Shown: positions 1 through 7,188 of the stretch, in pieces | Position numbering within the stretch: position 1 is the first letter of the stretch | How the letters are laid out: every line of letters starts with the position of its first letter | From: Hydrogenophaga sp. | GTDB taxonomy: Bacteria > Pseudomonadota > Gammaproteobacteria > Burkholderiales > Burkholderiaceae_C | Assembly (NCBI GenBank): GCA_020047875.1 | Contig: JAIFNE010000151.1 | Location: 1 to 14,473, forward strand | Length of the DNA stretch: 14,473 nt | Direction of reading: 5' to 3' | Notes under the pieces: model-generated | Database searches by the model: none | What the model was told of the DNA's origin: nothing | Seen by the model: the letters and a program-made list of their open reading frames with translations, nothing else | Made by a program: the position numbers and the translations under genes

Positions 1-65
1 CGCAGCATCGCCAGGCGGTGCGAGCTGGTGCGGTTGAGTTTTCTAAGTCCGTGTCCGTGACGCAT
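1..65 (-). CDS. rplQ: 50S ribosomal protein L17, N-terminal fragment (partial)
   Basis: Only the first 21 codons lie in the window; the rest runs off the left edge. They read MRHGHGLRKLNRTSSHRLAM and onward, the invariant start of bacterial L17, a large-subunit protein near the peptide exit tunnel. The ATG is preceded by GAAAGGA at good spacing. It is the last gene of the alpha operon, 87 bp downstream of rpoA, which is its usual place. Identification from the N-terminus and position is secure; nothing can be said about the rest of the protein. Confidence 0.95.
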   Translation of the reverse strand, partial: MRHGHGLRKLNRTSSHRLAML

Positions 66-152
66 TTGGATATCCTTTCAGTGTTTTGCCGACAGCCGTA
101 TCAGGTACTGCCGGTTCGTCAGGGTCTGCCCTGTGGGCCAACCGCTTTCGTG

Positions 153-1139
153 TCAGTGCTTGTCGAGGCCGGCAGGCGGCCAGTTTTCAAGCTTCATGCC
201 CAAGGTGAGCCCGCGCGAGGCCAGCACTTCCTTGATTTCGTTGAGCGACTTGCGGCCCAGGTTGGGCGTCTTGAGCAGCTCATTTTCGGTGCGCTGGATC
301 AGATCACCGATGTAGTAGATGTTTTCTGCTTTGAGGCAATTGGCTGAACGCACAGTGAGCTCCAGCTCATCCACAGGACGCAGCAAGATTGGATCAAACT
401 GTTGCGAGCGGCGCGGTGCCTCTTTGCCGGAGTCGATGAGATCTTCACCCACGAGCTGGGCAAACACGGCCAACTGTTCGACCAGAATCTTCGCCGATGC
501 CCGAACGGCCTCTTCTGGGCCAATGGAACCGTTGGTCTCGATTTCCATGACCAGCTTGTCGAGGTCGGTGCGCTGCTCGACACGTGCACTTTCCACCGTA
601 TAGCTCACGCGCTTGACTGGCGAAAACGATGCATCGAGAACGATGCGCCCGATCGAACGCGACTGCTCGTCGGTTCGACGCAAGCTGCCCGGCACATACC
701 CGCGGCCCTTTTCAACCTTGATCTGCATGTCGAGCTTGGCGCCCGCGGAAAGCGTGGCGATCACATGCGATGGGTTGACGATTTCGACGTCGTGCGGGGT
801 CTGAATGTCAGCCGCCGTCACCACGCCTTCGCCGTCCTTGCGCAGGCTGAGGGTTACCTCGTCGCGGTTGTGGAGCTTGAACACCACGCCCTTGAGGTTG
901 AGCAACATGTTGACCACGTCTTCCTGGACGCCGTCAATCGAAGAATACTCATGGACCACACCGGCAATGGTGACCTCGGTCGGCGCATGCCCGGTCATGG
1001 ACGACAGCAAAACGCGGCGCAGGGCATTGCCCAGCGTGTGGCCATAGCCACGCTCAAAAGGCTCCAGCGTGACCTTGGCGCGATTGGTCGAAACTTGCTC
1101 GACGTGAATGTTCTTGGGCTTCAGCAGGTTGTTAAGCAT
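153..1139 (-). CDS. rpoA: DNA-directed RNA polymerase subunit alpha
   Basis: 328 residues, against 329 in E. coli. The N-terminal domain (about 1-235) has the dimerisation and beta/beta' contact segment ERGYGHTLGNALRRVLLSSM and the ARVEQRTDLDKL block. A charged linker leads to the C-terminal domain (about 245-328), which binds UP elements and activators. There the DNA-contact residues equivalent to E. coli R265, N268, C269, G296, K298 and S299 are all present (R264, N267, C268, G295, K297, S298). AAGGA lies 6 nt before the ATG. The gene sits between rpsD and rplQ, the classic alpha-operon order, so it is presumably co-transcribed with ribosomal proteins. No oddity seen. Confidence 0.99.
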   Translation of the reverse strand: MLNNLLKPKNIHVEQVSTNRAKVTLEPFERGYGHTLGNALRRVLLSSMTGHAPTEVTIAGVVHEYSSIDGVQEDVVNMLLNLKGVVFKLHNRDEVTLSLRKDGEGVVTAADIQTPHDVEIVNPSHVIATLSAGAKLDMQIKVEKGRGYVPGSLRRTDEQSRSIGRIVLDASFSPVKRVSYTVESARVEQRTDLDKLVMEIETNGSIGPEEAVRASAKILVEQLAVFAQLVGEDLIDSGKEAPRRSQQFDPILLRPVDELELTVRSANCLKAENIYYIGDLIQRTENELLKTPNLGRKSLNEIKEVLASRGLTLGMKLENWPPAGLDKH

Positions 1140-1231
1140 TCAAATTCCTTCAGGACCCTCGGCTCGTTACACCGATAAGGCAGACAGAGAACGGCCGGCA
1201 GCCACCGCAGGGGTGCGCGCCGGGCGCGGGC

Positions 1232-1855
1232 TCAACGGGAATACAGTTCGACGATCAGCGATTCGTTGACATCGGCGGCGAACTCGTCGCGGTCGGGCGA
1301 CTTCTTGAAAACGCCTTCAGCCTTGTCCACCGACACCTCGACCCAGGCCGGAAAACCGATCTGCTTGGCCAGTTCCAGTGCCTCGATCACGCGGGCCTGC
1401 TTTTTGGACTTTTCGCGAACCGCGATCACATCACCAGCCTTGACCGAGTAAGACGGAATGTTCACCGCTTGACCATTCACCGTGATCGCTTTGTGCGAAA
1501 CGATCTGGCGGGCTTCGGCGCGGGTGGATGCAAACCCCATGCGGAACACGACGTTGTCGAGGCGGGCTTCCAGCAGGAACAGCAGGTTGGCACCGGTATT
1601 GCCGCGGCGGCGATCGGCCTCAGCGAAGTAGCGGCGAAACTGGCGTTCTAGCACACCGTAGGTCCGCTTGACCTTTTGTTTTTCGCGCAGCTGGAGACCG
1701 AAGTCGGAGGTACGCTGACCCGATGTGCGACCGTGCTGGCCTGGCTTCGAGTCGAATTTGGCCTTGTCGCTGATCGAGCGACGGGCGCTCTTGAGCAACA
1801 GGTCAGAGCCTTCACGGCGAGAGAGTTTGGCCTTGGGGCCGAGGTAACGTGCCAC
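1232..1855 (-). CDS. rpsD: 30S ribosomal protein S4 (GTG start)
   Basis: S4 is a primary 16S rRNA binder that nucleates the 30S body; in E. coli it is also the alpha-operon translational repressor. The protein from the GTG reads (M)ARYLGPKAKLSRREG and ends ESLIVELYSR. The rRNA-binding S4 domain lies near residues 95-160 (LEARLDNVVFRMGFASTRAEARQ, then VNGQAVNIPSY). The open frame continues upstream to an ATG at 1882, but the GTG at 1855 gives 207 residues, the usual family length, starts at the conserved ARYLGP, and has AAGGA 7 nt upstream. The N-terminus lacks the zinc cysteines of C+ S4 forms. It is separated from rpsK by 155 bp containing a terminator-like hairpin, so its expression may be partly uncoupled from upstream genes. 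Confidence 0.97.
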   Translation of the reverse strand: MARYLGPKAKLSRREGSDLLLKSARRSISDKAKFDSKPGQHGRTSGQRTSDFGLQLREKQKVKRTYGVLERQFRRYFAEADRRRGNTGANLLFLLEARLDNVVFRMGFASTRAEARQIVSHKAITVNGQAVNIPSYSVKAGDVIAVREKSKKQARVIEALELAKQIGFPAWVEVSVDKAEGVFKKSPDRDEFAADVNESLIVELYSR

Positions 1856-1862
1856 GAAAAAT

Positions 1863-1867
1863 TCCTT
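1863..1867 (-). promoter_or_regulatory. Shine-Dalgarno of rpsD fixing a GTG start
   Basis: On the minus strand, AAGGA is followed by 7 nt and then GTG at 1855. The more upstream ATG at 1882 would lie before this site and would add nine non-conserved residues. This ribosome binding site therefore decides in favour of the GTG. Confidence 0.85.
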
Positions 1868-1941
1868 GTTTGTCTGCCGCAACCGGCGTCCACGACGTCA
1901 TTGCGGGAGCCACCCGGTGAACGGGGGCAGTGGGCCTAGCG

Positions 1942-1971
1942 AAAAATGCCACCGCAGCAAGCCGCAGTGGC
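1942..1971 (-). terminator. terminator-like hairpin between rpsK and rpsD
   Basis: Read on the minus strand, GCCACTGC (1971-1964) and GCGGTGGC (1955-1948) form an 8-bp stem with one G-T wobble around an 8-nt loop. ATTTTTC follows directly. This has the form of an intrinsic terminator, 39 nt after the rpsK stop and 92 nt before the rpsD start. Because rpsD, rpoA and rplQ continue downstream with no obvious new promoter, a partial terminator or attenuator is more likely than full termination. The U-run is only five long. Confidence 0.5.
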
Positions 1972-2010
1972 CTAAAAAACCTTGGATTCTACCGCGTCAG
2001 CGGTGAACCA

Positions 2011-2415
2011 TCAGATGCGACGACGCTTCTGCGGGCGGCAGCCGTTGTGCGGAACGGGTGTCACGTCTGCGATCGAGTTGATCCGGATGCCCAACGCACC
2101 AAGTGCGCGGACCGACGACTCACGACCAGGACCTGGGCCTTTGATCTCGACGTCCAGGTTCTTGATGCCCTGTTCGATCGCAGCACGGCCAGCCACCTCG
2201 GAAGCCACCTGGGCTGCAAAAGGCGTCGACTTGCGTGAGCCTTTGAAACCTTGGCCGCCCGACGATGCCCATGACAAGGCGTTGCCCTGGCGATCGGTGA
2301 TGGTGATGATGGTGTTGTTGAACGAGGCGTGCACGTGGGCAATGCCGTCTGCAATGTTCTTGCGGACTTTCTTGCGAACGCGTGCAGCAGCGCTGCTGGA
2401 GGGAGACTTAGCCAT
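2011..2415 (-). CDS. rpsK: 30S ribosomal protein S11
   Basis: 134 residues. S11 lies on the 30S platform near the mRNA exit and helps form the Shine-Dalgarno duplex cleft. Diagnostic blocks are HVHASFNNTIITITDRQGNA (near 27-46), SSGGQGFKGSRKSTPFAAQ, and the C-terminal PHNGCRPQKRRRI. The gene begins MAKSPSSS with AAGGA 5 nt before the ATG. It is 18 bp downstream of rpsM in the alpha operon. Length and motifs are normal. The 155-bp gap after it is unusually long for this operon and carries a hairpin. Confidence 0.98.
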   Translation of the reverse strand: MAKSPSSSAAARVRKKVRKNIADGIAHVHASFNNTIITITDRQGNALSWASSGGQGFKGSRKSTPFAAQVASEVAGRAAIEQGIKNLDVEIKGPGPGRESSVRALGALGIRINSIADVTPVPHNGCRPQKRRRI

Positions 2416-2433
2416 GGAAATCCTTCAATCCGA

Positions 2434-2799
2434 TTATTTCTTCAGCGACTGCGCTGCCTTGCGCGGGCCCTTGCGGGTGCGTGCGTTGGTCTTGGTGCGC
2501 TGACCGCGCATGGGCAAGCCACGGCGGTGGCGGAAGCCCCGGTAGCAGCCGATGTCCATCAGTCGCTTGATGTTCATCGTGGTTTCACGGCGCAGGTCAC
2601 CCTCGATCGTGTAAACGCCCACCTGATCGCGGACTTTTTCAAGCTCCACGTCGTTCAGGTCCTTGATTTTTTTGGCGTAGTCAATGCCACACGCTTCGCA
2701 AATCTTGCGCGCGCGGGTGCGACCAATACCGAAGATTGCCGTCAAGCCGATTTCGGCGTGCTTGTGCGGCGGAATGTTGATGCCTGCAATACGAGCCAT
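2434..2799 (-). CDS. rpsM: 30S ribosomal protein S13
   Basis: 121 residues. S13 sits in the 30S head, contacts the P-site tRNA through its C-terminal tail and makes the intersubunit bridge with L5. The start MARIAGINIPPHKHAEIGLT, the helix-two-turn-helix segment with GIGRTRA, and the basic tail GFRHRRGLPMRGQRTKTNAR are all present. Start site: AGAGGT with 5-nt spacing. It follows rpmJ by 22 bp, so the spc/alpha junction carries no clear separate promoter. In E. coli the alpha-operon S4 target is in the rpsM leader; with only 22 bp here such a target would have to overlap rpmJ. Confidence 0.98.
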   Translation of the reverse strand: MARIAGINIPPHKHAEIGLTAIFGIGRTRARKICEACGIDYAKKIKDLNDVELEKVRDQVGVYTIEGDLRRETTMNIKRLMDIGCYRGFRHRRGLPMRGQRTKTNARTRKGPRKAAQSLKK

Positions 2800-2821
2800 G
2801 TGTTACCTCTGAACGAACCGA

Positions 2822-2935
2822 TCAGCCTTGACGCTGCTTGTGACGCGGATCGGTACAGATGACCCGCACGATGCCGTGACGCTTGATGATCTTGCAGTTG
2901 CGGCACATTTTTTTGACCGAAGCCGAAACTCTCAT
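2822..2935 (-). CDS. rpmJ: 50S ribosomal protein L36, zinc-binding form
   Basis: A 37-residue protein beginning MRVSASVKKMCRNC and ending DPRHKQRQG. L36 is the smallest large-subunit protein and stabilises 23S rRNA near the L7/L12 stalk base. Four zinc ligands are visible: C11, C14, C27 and H32, so this is the C+ form. AGGAG lies 6 nt before the ATG. It falls between secY and rpsM as in E. coli, and there is no infA in between. The 73 bp upstream of it contain a perfect palindrome and an A/T-rich stretch. Confidence 0.98.
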   Translation of the reverse strand: MRVSASVKKMCRNCKIIKRHGIVRVICTDPRHKQRQG

Positions 2936-2982
2936 AGTCTTCTCCTAAAATTTTTCGAAAATCTTCACTGTGTCTCATTTGC

Positions 2983-3001
2983 TTCGCCGGTATCCGGCGA
3001 A
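2983..3001. repeat. perfect palindrome in the secY-rpmJ gap
   Basis: TTCGCCGG-TAT-CCGGCGAA is an 8-bp perfect inverted repeat with a 3-nt centre, starting 8 bp after the secY stop. In RNA it would form a compact GC-rich hairpin. No T-run follows on either strand, so it is not a standard intrinsic terminator. A role in mRNA stability, processing or attenuation between spc and alpha genes is possible but not shown. A second smaller palindrome, TTTTCGAAAA, lies at 2952-2961 just before the rpmJ ribosome binding site. Confidence 0.6.
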
Positions 3002-3008
3002 ACACCCA

Positions 3009-4328
3009 TCAATTTCCGATCGATGGCTTGAAGTTGGCCTTCTTGAGCAACGACTCATACTGCTGAGACATCATGTAGTTCTGCACCTGGGCCATGAAGT
3101 CCATCGTGACCACCACAATGATCAAGAGAGACGTGCCGCCAAAGTAGAAAGGCACGTTGTACTCAAGAATCAGAAATTCGGGCAGCAAGCAAACGGCGGT
3201 GATGTAGATCGCGCCAGCAAACGTGAGGCGGAGCAGGATCTTGTCAATGTGCCTAGCAGTTTGATCACCTGGGCGAATACCCGGAATGAAGGCACCGCTC
3301 TTTTTCAGGTTGTCCGCGGTTTCTCTGCTGTTGAACACCAGCGCGGTGTAGAAGAAGCAGAAGAAGACGATCGCTGCAGCGTACAGGGCCACATAGATCG
3401 GCTGTCCTGGTGACAGCGCAGAAGCGATGTCGCGAAGCCAACGCGTCGAATCTCCTGTGCTGACCCAACTCACCACGGTGGTGGGCAGCAGAATGATTGA
3501 CGACGCAAAGATCGGCGGAATCACACCGGCCATGTTGAGCTTAAGCGGCAGGTGGGACGACTGACCGCCGTACACCTTGTTGCCAACCTGGCGACGCGCA
3601 TAGTTCACGAGAATCTTGCGCTGACCACGTTCGACAAACACCACGAAGTAGGTCACCAAAATGACCACGGCGATGATGAAAATCGACACCAGGATGTTCA
3701 TGGCGCCAGTCCGCACCAGCTCCAGCAAACCACCAATGGCACTCGGCAGACCCGCGGCAATGCCAGCAAAGATCAACAACGAAATACCGTTGCCCAAACC
3801 ACGCTCGGTGATCTGCTCGCCCAACCACATCAGGAACATGGTGCCAGCCACCAGGCTCACCACAGCCGTCACGCGAAACGCCATGCCAGGCTCGATGACT
3901 AGGCCCGCCTGACCTTCGAGGGCCAGCGCGATGCCGACCGACTGGAAGATGGCAAGTGCCAGCGTGCCGTAGCGCGTGTAGGAGGTGATCTTCCGGCGCC
4001 CTGCCTCGCCCTCTTTCTTCAACTGCTCAAACGTGGGCACCACGTAAGTCATCAGCTGCATGATGATGGAGGCGGAGATGTACGGCATGATGCCCAGCGC
4101 CATCACACTGAAACGAGACAGTGCACCGCCCGAGAACATGTTGAACAGGCTCAGGATGCCACCCGCCTGACCTTGGAACAGCCGGGTGAGCGTGTCCGGA
4201 TCAATGCCAGGCACGGGAATGTGCGTGCCAATGCGGTACACCACCAGCGCCAACAGCAGGAAAACCAGCCGTCGGCGAAGGTCACCGAACTTGCCGGTTT
4301 TGGCCAGGGTTGAAGAAGCTGTCGCCAC
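3009..4328 (-). CDS. secY: protein translocase channel subunit SecY (GTG start)
   Basis: 439 residues with ten hydrophobic membrane segments. SecY is the pore of the SecYEG translocon in the inner membrane. After a short cytoplasmic N-terminus (GKFGDLRRR) comes TM1 and GTHIPVPGIDP. The SecY signature around TM2 is at residues 74-91 (SVMALGIMPYISASIIMQ). The cytoplasmic loop with VERGQRKILVNYARRQ and the SecA/ribosome-contact loop with GAFIPGIRPG are intact. The first codon is GTG, with AAAGG 6 nt upstream, and the N-terminus matches the family. It follows rplO by 23 bp, as in the E. coli spc operon. Downstream comes a palindrome and then rpmJ, with no room for infA. Confidence 0.98.
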   Translation of the reverse strand: MATASSTLAKTGKFGDLRRRLVFLLLALVVYRIGTHIPVPGIDPDTLTRLFQGQAGGILSLFNMFSGGALSRFSVMALGIMPYISASIIMQLMTYVVPTFEQLKKEGEAGRRKITSYTRYGTLALAIFQSVGIALALEGQAGLVIEPGMAFRVTAVVSLVAGTMFLMWLGEQITERGLGNGISLLIFAGIAAGLPSAIGGLLELVRTGAMNILVSIFIIAVVILVTYFVVFVERGQRKILVNYARRQVGNKVYGGQSSHLPLKLNMAGVIPPIFASSIILLPTTVVSWVSTGDSTRWLRDIASALSPGQPIYVALYAAAIVFFCFFYTALVFNSRETADNLKKSGAFIPGIRPGDQTARHIDKILLRLTFAGAIYITAVCLLPEFLILEYNVPFYFGGTSLLIIVVVTMDFMAQVQNYMMSQQYESLLKKANFKPSIGN

Positions 4329-4351
4329 AGAATGCCTTTGGAGCTGACCGG

Positions 4352-4783
4352 TCAGACGACTGAGCCGCCGGCCGCCTCGACCGCCTGCTTGGCACCAGCG
4401 GTGACGCTGACGCCCTTGAGCGTGACCGCGCGGGTGATGTCACCCGTCTTGATCACTTTCACTCGCTTGGCGAGCTGCGAAACCAGACCGGCCTGCTTGA
4501 GCGTGAGCATGTCAATCTCCACGGCGTCCAGCAAGTTCACATCGGTGAGGGTCACCTCGGCGTTGAACTGAAGCGTGACCGACTTGAAGCCGCGCTTGGG
4601 CAGTCGACGCTGCAGTGGCATCTGACCGCCTTCGAAGCCCACCTTGTGGTAGCCGCCGGTGCGCGACTTTTGACCTTTGTGGCCACGGCCTGCGGTTTTG
4701 CCGATGCCAGAGCCAATGCCCCGACCGACACGGCGCTTGGCGTGTTTGGCGCCTGCAGCAGGCTTGATGGTGTTGAGTTCCAT
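4352..4783 (-). CDS. rplO: 50S ribosomal protein L15
   Basis: 143 residues. L15 is a late-assembling large-subunit protein whose extended basic N-terminus runs into 23S rRNA. The glycine/lysine/arginine-rich region RRVGRGIGSGIGKTAGRGHK (about 17-36), the block GFEGGQMPLQRRLPKRGF, and the C-terminal globular domain (TGDITRAVTLKGVSVTAGAK) are typical. GGAG is 7 nt before the ATG and lies just after the rpmD start-side sequence of the operon, consistent with translational coupling. Place between rpmD and secY is standard. Nothing odd seen. Confidence 0.98.
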   Translation of the reverse strand: MELNTIKPAAGAKHAKRRVGRGIGSGIGKTAGRGHKGQKSRTGGYHKVGFEGGQMPLQRRLPKRGFKSVTLQFNAEVTLTDVNLLDAVEIDMLTLKQAGLVSQLAKRVKVIKTGDITRAVTLKGVSVTAGAKQAVEAAGGSVV

Positions 4784-4796
4784 GATGTATCTCCGA

Positions 4797-4979
4797 TCAG
4801 ACGATCTTCACCAGATAGCTGATCTTGTTGATCATGCCGCGCACCGCAGGCGTGTCCTGCAATTCGCTGATGCTGTTGAGCTTGCGCAAACCCAGGCCGC
4901 GCACGGTGTCGCGGTGGGATTGCTTGGTCCCGATGGGGCTTCGCACCAACTGGACCTTGACGGTATTTTGAGTGGTCAT
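4797..4979 (-). CDS. rpmD: 50S ribosomal protein L30
   Basis: 60 residues, the normal bacterial size for L30, a small large-subunit protein that binds 23S rRNA. The sequence has the family features VKVQLVRSPIGTKQSHRDTV, then GLGLRKLNSISELQDTPAVRGM and INKISYLVKIV at the end. Start: GGA with 6-nt spacing before the ATG. It is 11 bp after rpsE and 13 bp before rplO in the spc operon. Identity is secure from sequence plus position. Confidence 0.97.
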   Translation of the reverse strand: MTTQNTVKVQLVRSPIGTKQSHRDTVRGLGLRKLNSISELQDTPAVRGMINKISYLVKIV

Positions 4980-4990
4980 GGTGATTCCGA

Positions 4991-5509
4991 TCAGCCCAGA
5001 ATGTCTTCAACCGACTTGCCGCGCTTGGCAGCAACGCTGGCGGGCGTGGTCGAGTTCTTCAATGCGTCCAGGGTGGCACGCACCAAGTTGTAGGGGTTGC
5101 TGGAGCCGTGGCTCTTGGCAACCACGTCGGTGATGCCAAGCACCTCGAACACCGCGCGCATCGGGCCGCCAGCAATGATGCCGGTACCCTTGGCAGCCGG
5201 AAGCATCATCACGTTGGAGGCGCCGTGCTCGCCCTGCACGCTGTGGTGCAGCGAGCCGCCCTTTAGCGACACCTTGATCATGTTGCGGCGCGCCGCTTCC
5301 ATGGCCTTTTGCACCGCGACCGGCACTTCACGCGCCTTGCCCTTGCCCATGCCAACGCGGCCATCGCCGTCACCGACCACGGTCAACGCAGCGAAGCCCA
5401 GGATGCGACCACCCTTGACCACTTTGGTCACGCGGTTGATCGCGATCATCTTCTCGCGCAGACCGTCTTCGTTCGCGTCTTTGTTGATGTTTGCCGTAAA
5501 TTTAGCCAT
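4991..5509 (-). CDS. rpsE: 30S ribosomal protein S5
   Basis: 172 residues. S5 sits at the mRNA entry side of the 30S body and affects decoding accuracy and helicase activity; spectinomycin-resistance changes map to its N-terminal loop. The S5 double-stranded-RNA-binding-like domain comes first (INRVTKVVKGGRILGFAALTVVGDGDGRVG, residues about 24-53), then GKGKAREVPVAVQKAMEAARR. The C-terminal domain contains AKGTGIIAGGPMRAVFEVLGITDVVAKSHGSSNPYN. Spacing to rplR (17 bp) and rpmD (11 bp) is tight. Length and motifs normal. Confidence 0.98.
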   Translation of the reverse strand: MAKFTANINKDANEDGLREKMIAINRVTKVVKGGRILGFAALTVVGDGDGRVGMGKGKAREVPVAVQKAMEAARRNMIKVSLKGGSLHHSVQGEHGASNVMMLPAAKGTGIIAGGPMRAVFEVLGITDVVAKSHGSSNPYNLVRATLDALKNSTTPASVAAKRGKSVEDILG

Positions 5510-5526
5510 TTGTATTTCCCGTCTGA

Positions 5527-5892
5527 TCAGAACTGCAGACCGGCTTCACGCGCCGCATCTGCGAGGGCCTTGACCCGGCCGTGATAGGCAAAACCTGAAC
5601 GGTCAAACGCCACCTTCTCAATACCGGCAGCCTTCGCTTTTTCAGCGATGCGCTTGCCGATCAGGACGGCAGCGGCGGTGTTGCCACCCTTGCCAGCGCC
5701 GCCGATCTGGGCGCGCACCTCAGCTTCGTTCGTGGATGCCGAGGCGAGCACACGGGCACCGTCGTCGGAAATCACGGTGGCGTAGATGTGCAGGTTGGTG
5801 CGGTTTACCGCCAGACGCACAGCGCCTTGCTGAGCGATCCGGATTCGAGTCTGGCGGGCACGGCGCAGACGTTGCTCTTTTTTGGTCAACAT
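5527..5892 (-). CDS. rplR: 50S ribosomal protein L18
   Basis: 121 residues. L18 binds 5S rRNA together with L5 and L25 and anchors it in the central protuberance. Recognisable blocks are the basic N-terminus KKEQRLRRARQTRIRI, RLAVNRTNLHIYATVISDDG, and the C-terminal FDRSGFAYHGRVKALADAAREAGLQF. The start is only 9 bp after the rplF stop, with rpsE next. Everything fits the family and the spc order. Confidence 0.98.
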   Translation of the reverse strand: MLTKKEQRLRRARQTRIRIAQQGAVRLAVNRTNLHIYATVISDDGARVLASASTNEAEVRAQIGGAGKGGNTAAAVLIGKRIAEKAKAAGIEKVAFDRSGFAYHGRVKALADAAREAGLQF

Positions 5893-5901
5893 GATCTGTC
5901 C

Positions 5902-6435
5902 TTACTTCTTCTTGGTTTCCTTGATCACCACCTTTTCATCCGAATAACGGATGCCCTTGCCCTTGTAGGGCTCGGGGGGGCGCACAGCGCGCACCTCGGA
6001 AGCAATCTGGCCCACGCGCTGACGGTCAGCGCCCTTGATCAGAATTTCGGTTGGCGTTGGTGTTTCCACCTTGATGCCGGCCGGCATGTCGATCACCACC
6101 GGGTGCGAATAGCCCACGGTCAGGTTGAGCTTGGCGCCCTGCGCCTGGGCCTTGTAGCCCACGCCCAGCAGTGTCAGCTTCTTCTCGAAGCCCTTGCTCA
6201 CGCCATTGACCATGTTGTTCACCAGCTGGCGCATGGTGCCAGACATGGCATTGGCTTCGCGAGAGTCGTTCACCGGAGCAAACGTCACAGCGCCGCCCTG
6301 GTTGTCGACCTTGACCAGCGGATTCACCGCCAGCGCCAGCGCGCCGAGGGCGCCCTTGACATTGATGAGCTCGTCTTTGACGGCCACATCCACCCCGGCA
6401 GGGATGGCAACCGGCAATTTTCCAATACGTGACAT
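5902..6435 (-). CDS. rplF: 50S ribosomal protein L6
   Basis: 177 residues, the E. coli length. L6 lies near the sarcin-ricin loop and the L7/L12 stalk base. Two L6 folds are visible: an N-terminal one (MSRIGKLPVAIPAGV onward) and a C-terminal one holding the signature PEPYKGKGIRYSDE near the end, followed by KETKKK. GAGGAG lies 7 nt before the ATG, in the 23-bp gap after rpsH. Ordinary member in the ordinary place. Confidence 0.98.
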   Translation of the reverse strand: MSRIGKLPVAIPAGVDVAVKDELINVKGALGALALAVNPLVKVDNQGGAVTFAPVNDSREANAMSGTMRQLVNNMVNGVSKGFEKKLTLLGVGYKAQAQGAKLNLTVGYSHPVVIDMPAGIKVETPTPTEILIKGADRQRVGQIASEVRAVRPPEPYKGKGIRYSDEKVVIKETKKK

Positions 6436-6458
6436 TCAGTAACTCCTCAATGCCCGCA

Positions 6459-6854
6459 TCAGGCGACGTAACACAGGACTTCACCACCAACACCGGTGGC
6501 GCGCGCCTTGCGATCGGTCATCACGCCCTGCGGCGTGGTGACGATGGCCACGCCCAGTCCGTTCTGGACCTGGGGAATGGCATCGCGGCCGCGGTAAACG
6601 CGCAGGCCAGGGCGGCTAACCCGCTCAATGCGCTCGATCACAGGGCGTCCGGCGTAATACTTGAGCGCAATTTCAAGCTCGTTCTTGCCGTCGGCGCTCT
6701 TGATCTGGAACCCGTCGATGTAACCCTCGTCCTTCAGGACTTGGGCAATCGCGGCTTTGACTTTGGATGCCGGCATCGACACGGTGGTCTTGTCGACCAT
6801 CTGCGCGTTGCGGATGCGGGTCAACATGTCGGCAATAGGATCACTCATGCTCAT
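6459..6854 (-). CDS. rpsH: 30S ribosomal protein S8
   Basis: 131 residues (E. coli 130). S8 is a primary 16S rRNA binder on the 30S platform and, in enterics, the translational repressor of the spc operon. The start MSMSDPIADMLTRIRNAQ matches the family. The first ATG is preferred over the one two codons later because AGGAG is 8 nt from it and 14 nt from the second. The rRNA-binding C-terminal signature GLGVAIVTTPQGVMTDRKAR and the end GGEVLCYVA are intact. It follows rpsN by 18 bp. Confidence 0.98.
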   Translation of the reverse strand: MSMSDPIADMLTRIRNAQMVDKTTVSMPASKVKAAIAQVLKDEGYIDGFQIKSADGKNELEIALKYYAGRPVIERIERVSRPGLRVYRGRDAIPQVQNGLGVAIVTTPQGVMTDRKARATGVGGEVLCYVA

Positions 6855-6872
6855 TTGTGGTTCTCCTGTTGC

Positions 6873-7178
6873 TTACCAGCTGGCTTTGGTGATGCCGGGG
6901 ATCTCACCAGCAAAAGCCATTTCACGAATCTTGGCGCGTGCCAGACCGAACTGTGCGAACGTGCCGCGTGGACGACCCGTGATTTCGCAGCGGTTGCGCT
7001 GGCGCGTCGGGTTGGCGTTGCGAGGCAGCTTTTGCAGCGCCAAGCGGGCAGCGTCCCGGTCTTCATCGCTGTGCTTGGCGCTTTTCGCGACAGACTGCAG
7101 CTCGGCATATTTTTTAGCGAACTTGGCGGCGAGTTTCTCGCGCTTGAGTTCACGTTGGAGTAGTGCTTGTTTAGCCAC
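6873..7178 (-). CDS. rpsN: 30S ribosomal protein S14 (GTG start, zinc-independent form)
   Basis: 101 residues from the GTG at 7178, exactly the E. coli length. S14 is in the 30S head near the A site. It starts (M)AKQALLQRELKREKLAAKF and contains the signature block PRNANPTRQRNRCEITGRPRG near residues 53-73, ending GEIPGITKASW. The open frame extends 18 codons further upstream into rplE, but that part is not family-like. The SD GAGGT lies 5 nt before the GTG. The long form with a single cysteine is the zinc-free C- type. The stop of rplE lies inside the Shine-Dalgarno, indicating coupling. Confidence 0.97.
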   Translation of the reverse strand: MAKQALLQRELKREKLAAKFAKKYAELQSVAKSAKHSDEDRDAARLALQKLPRNANPTRQRNRCEITGRPRGTFAQFGLARAKIREMAFAGEIPGITKASW

Positions 7179-7183
7179 GCGCC

Positions 7184-7188
7184 ACCTC
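7184..7188 (-). promoter_or_regulatory. Shine-Dalgarno of rpsN overlapping the rplE stop
   Basis: The minus strand reads TGAGGTGGCGCGTG. TGA is the rplE stop, GAGGT the ribosome binding site and GTG the rpsN start. The overlap suggests that ribosomes finishing rplE start rpsN, and it fixes the GTG as the start. Confidence 0.8.

Noticed and set aside
402..1178. 258-codon open frame on the plus strand opposite rpoA
   Set aside because: It is the antisense shadow of a well-conserved gene; its His/Arg/Leu-rich composition has no family features.
2936..3008. infA expected between secY and rpmJ in many betaproteobacteria
   Set aside because: Only 73 bp are present, too short for IF-1. The secY-rpmJ order without infA is also known from E. 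coli, so its absence alone is not remarkable.
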